Part shown: piece by piece, positions 63,928 through 64,000 of the stretch
Layout: every line of letters begins with the position of its first letter
How positions within the stretch are numbered: the first letter of the stretch is position 1
Source: Marinobacter oulmenensis
GTDB taxonomy: Bacteria > Pseudomonadota > Gammaproteobacteria > Pseudomonadales > Oleiphilaceae
DNA length: 64,000 bases
NCBI RefSeq assembly: GCF_014201735.1
Contig: NZ_JACHFE010000010.1
Coordinates: 53,238 to 117,237, forward strand
Direction: 5' to 3'
The notes under the pieces: generated by a model
Database searches by the model: none
What the model saw: only the letters and a program-made list of their open reading frames with translations
Told to the model about the DNA's origin: nothing
Translations under genes and position numbers: made by a program

Positions 63928-64000
63928 GTGATTTTTGCCGATGTTGATTCAAAGCAGCAGAAATCTCGGATTTCAGACGTTATTTCCTCGTTATTTGTAT
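63928..64000 (+). CDS. Possible start of the next cas gene, cut by the window edge
   Basis: A GTG at 63928 begins an open frame of 24 codons running off the edge (I-F-A-D-V-D-S-K-Q-Q-K-S-R-I-S-D-V-I). It lies 8 nt after cas3, where I-F loci place the first effector gene. Another open frame begins with ATG at 63941. Neither has a clear ribosome-binding site, and the identity cannot be set. Confidence 0.3.
   Translation, partial: MIFADVDSKQQKSRISDVISSLFV

Noticed and set aside
60034..64000. CRISPR repeat array
   Set aside because: No regularly spaced direct repeats are seen near the cas genes; an array, if present, is outside the window.

Overview
The window looks like a chromosomal segment of a GC-rich, respiratory gammaproteobacterium, most likely Marinobacter or a close relative. 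That placement is inferred from gene order and families, not from a database search: the rsfS-rlmH-mrdA-rodA-rlpA-dacA-ybeD-lipB run, the hemA/lolB-ispE-prs-rplY-pth-ychF locus, an Anr-type FNR regulator, a PPi-type phosphofructokinase and a type I-F CRISPR-cas locus. Nearly all of it is tightly packed housekeeping DNA with many 1-4 nt (TGATG / ATGA) overlaps.

Layout. 0-5.4 kb: a cNMP-binding/HDOD signalling protein, a LON-domain protein, and a leftward operon of two membrane proteins with degenerate GGDEF domains plus a DedA-PAP2 fusion. 5.4-14.5 kb: proA, nadD, rsfS, rlmH, the elongasome genes mrdA and rodA, rlpA, dacA, ybeD and lipB, all rightward. 14.5-19.2 kb: yqaA, a glutaredoxin, a PPi-type PFK, mpl, ubiX and tRNA-Leu(CAG). 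19.4-28.5 kb: rnr, rlmB, the rpsF-rpsR-membrane protein-rplI operon, dnaB, alr and an RmlD-like protein that lacks the catalytic pair. 28.5-38.7 kb, mostly leftward: anr, an RbgA-type GTPase, a Spy-like periplasmic protein (rightward), an MMPL/RND transporter, a chemoreceptor, lipA, metY and a family VIII-like serine hydrolase. 38.9-41.1 kb: a second chemoreceptor, a small secreted protein interrupted by an in-frame TGA, and tRNA-Met. 41.2-48.2 kb, leftward: ychF, pth, rplY, prs, tRNA-Gln, ispE, lolB and a TPR lipoprotein. 48.4-52.4 kb, rightward: hemA, prfA, prmC and moeB. 52.4-52.75 kb is a gene-free stretch holding two palindromic repeat elements. 52.75-54.15 kb: photolyase. 54.3-58.9 kb: a rightward cluster of a DUF432-like protein, MscS, a RimB-like protease, RimK, an M14-type deacylase and YjbQ. 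59.0-64.0 kb: a WYL regulator, Cas1 and the Cas2-Cas3 fusion of a type I-F CRISPR system whose effector genes lie beyond the right edge.

How it fits together. The PBP2/RodA/RlpA/DacA block builds and trims peptidoglycan during elongation; Mpl and Alr feed precursors into the same wall. LipB and LipA make lipoate but sit 20 kb apart. RimK, with a RimB-like protease and an M14 hydrolase, could form a write/cleave/erase set acting on ribosomal protein S6, whose gene (rpsF) is also in the window and ends in three glutamates. The most novel-looking items are this modification cluster, the regulator-linked type I-F locus with a short Cas3, the interrupted secreted protein at 40.6-40.9 kb, the palindromic elements at 52.5-52.7 kb with a partial third copy near 18.94 kb, and the duplicated D-P-F-x-x-D-C motif in the MMPL transporter. 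All functions are assigned by motif recognition only.
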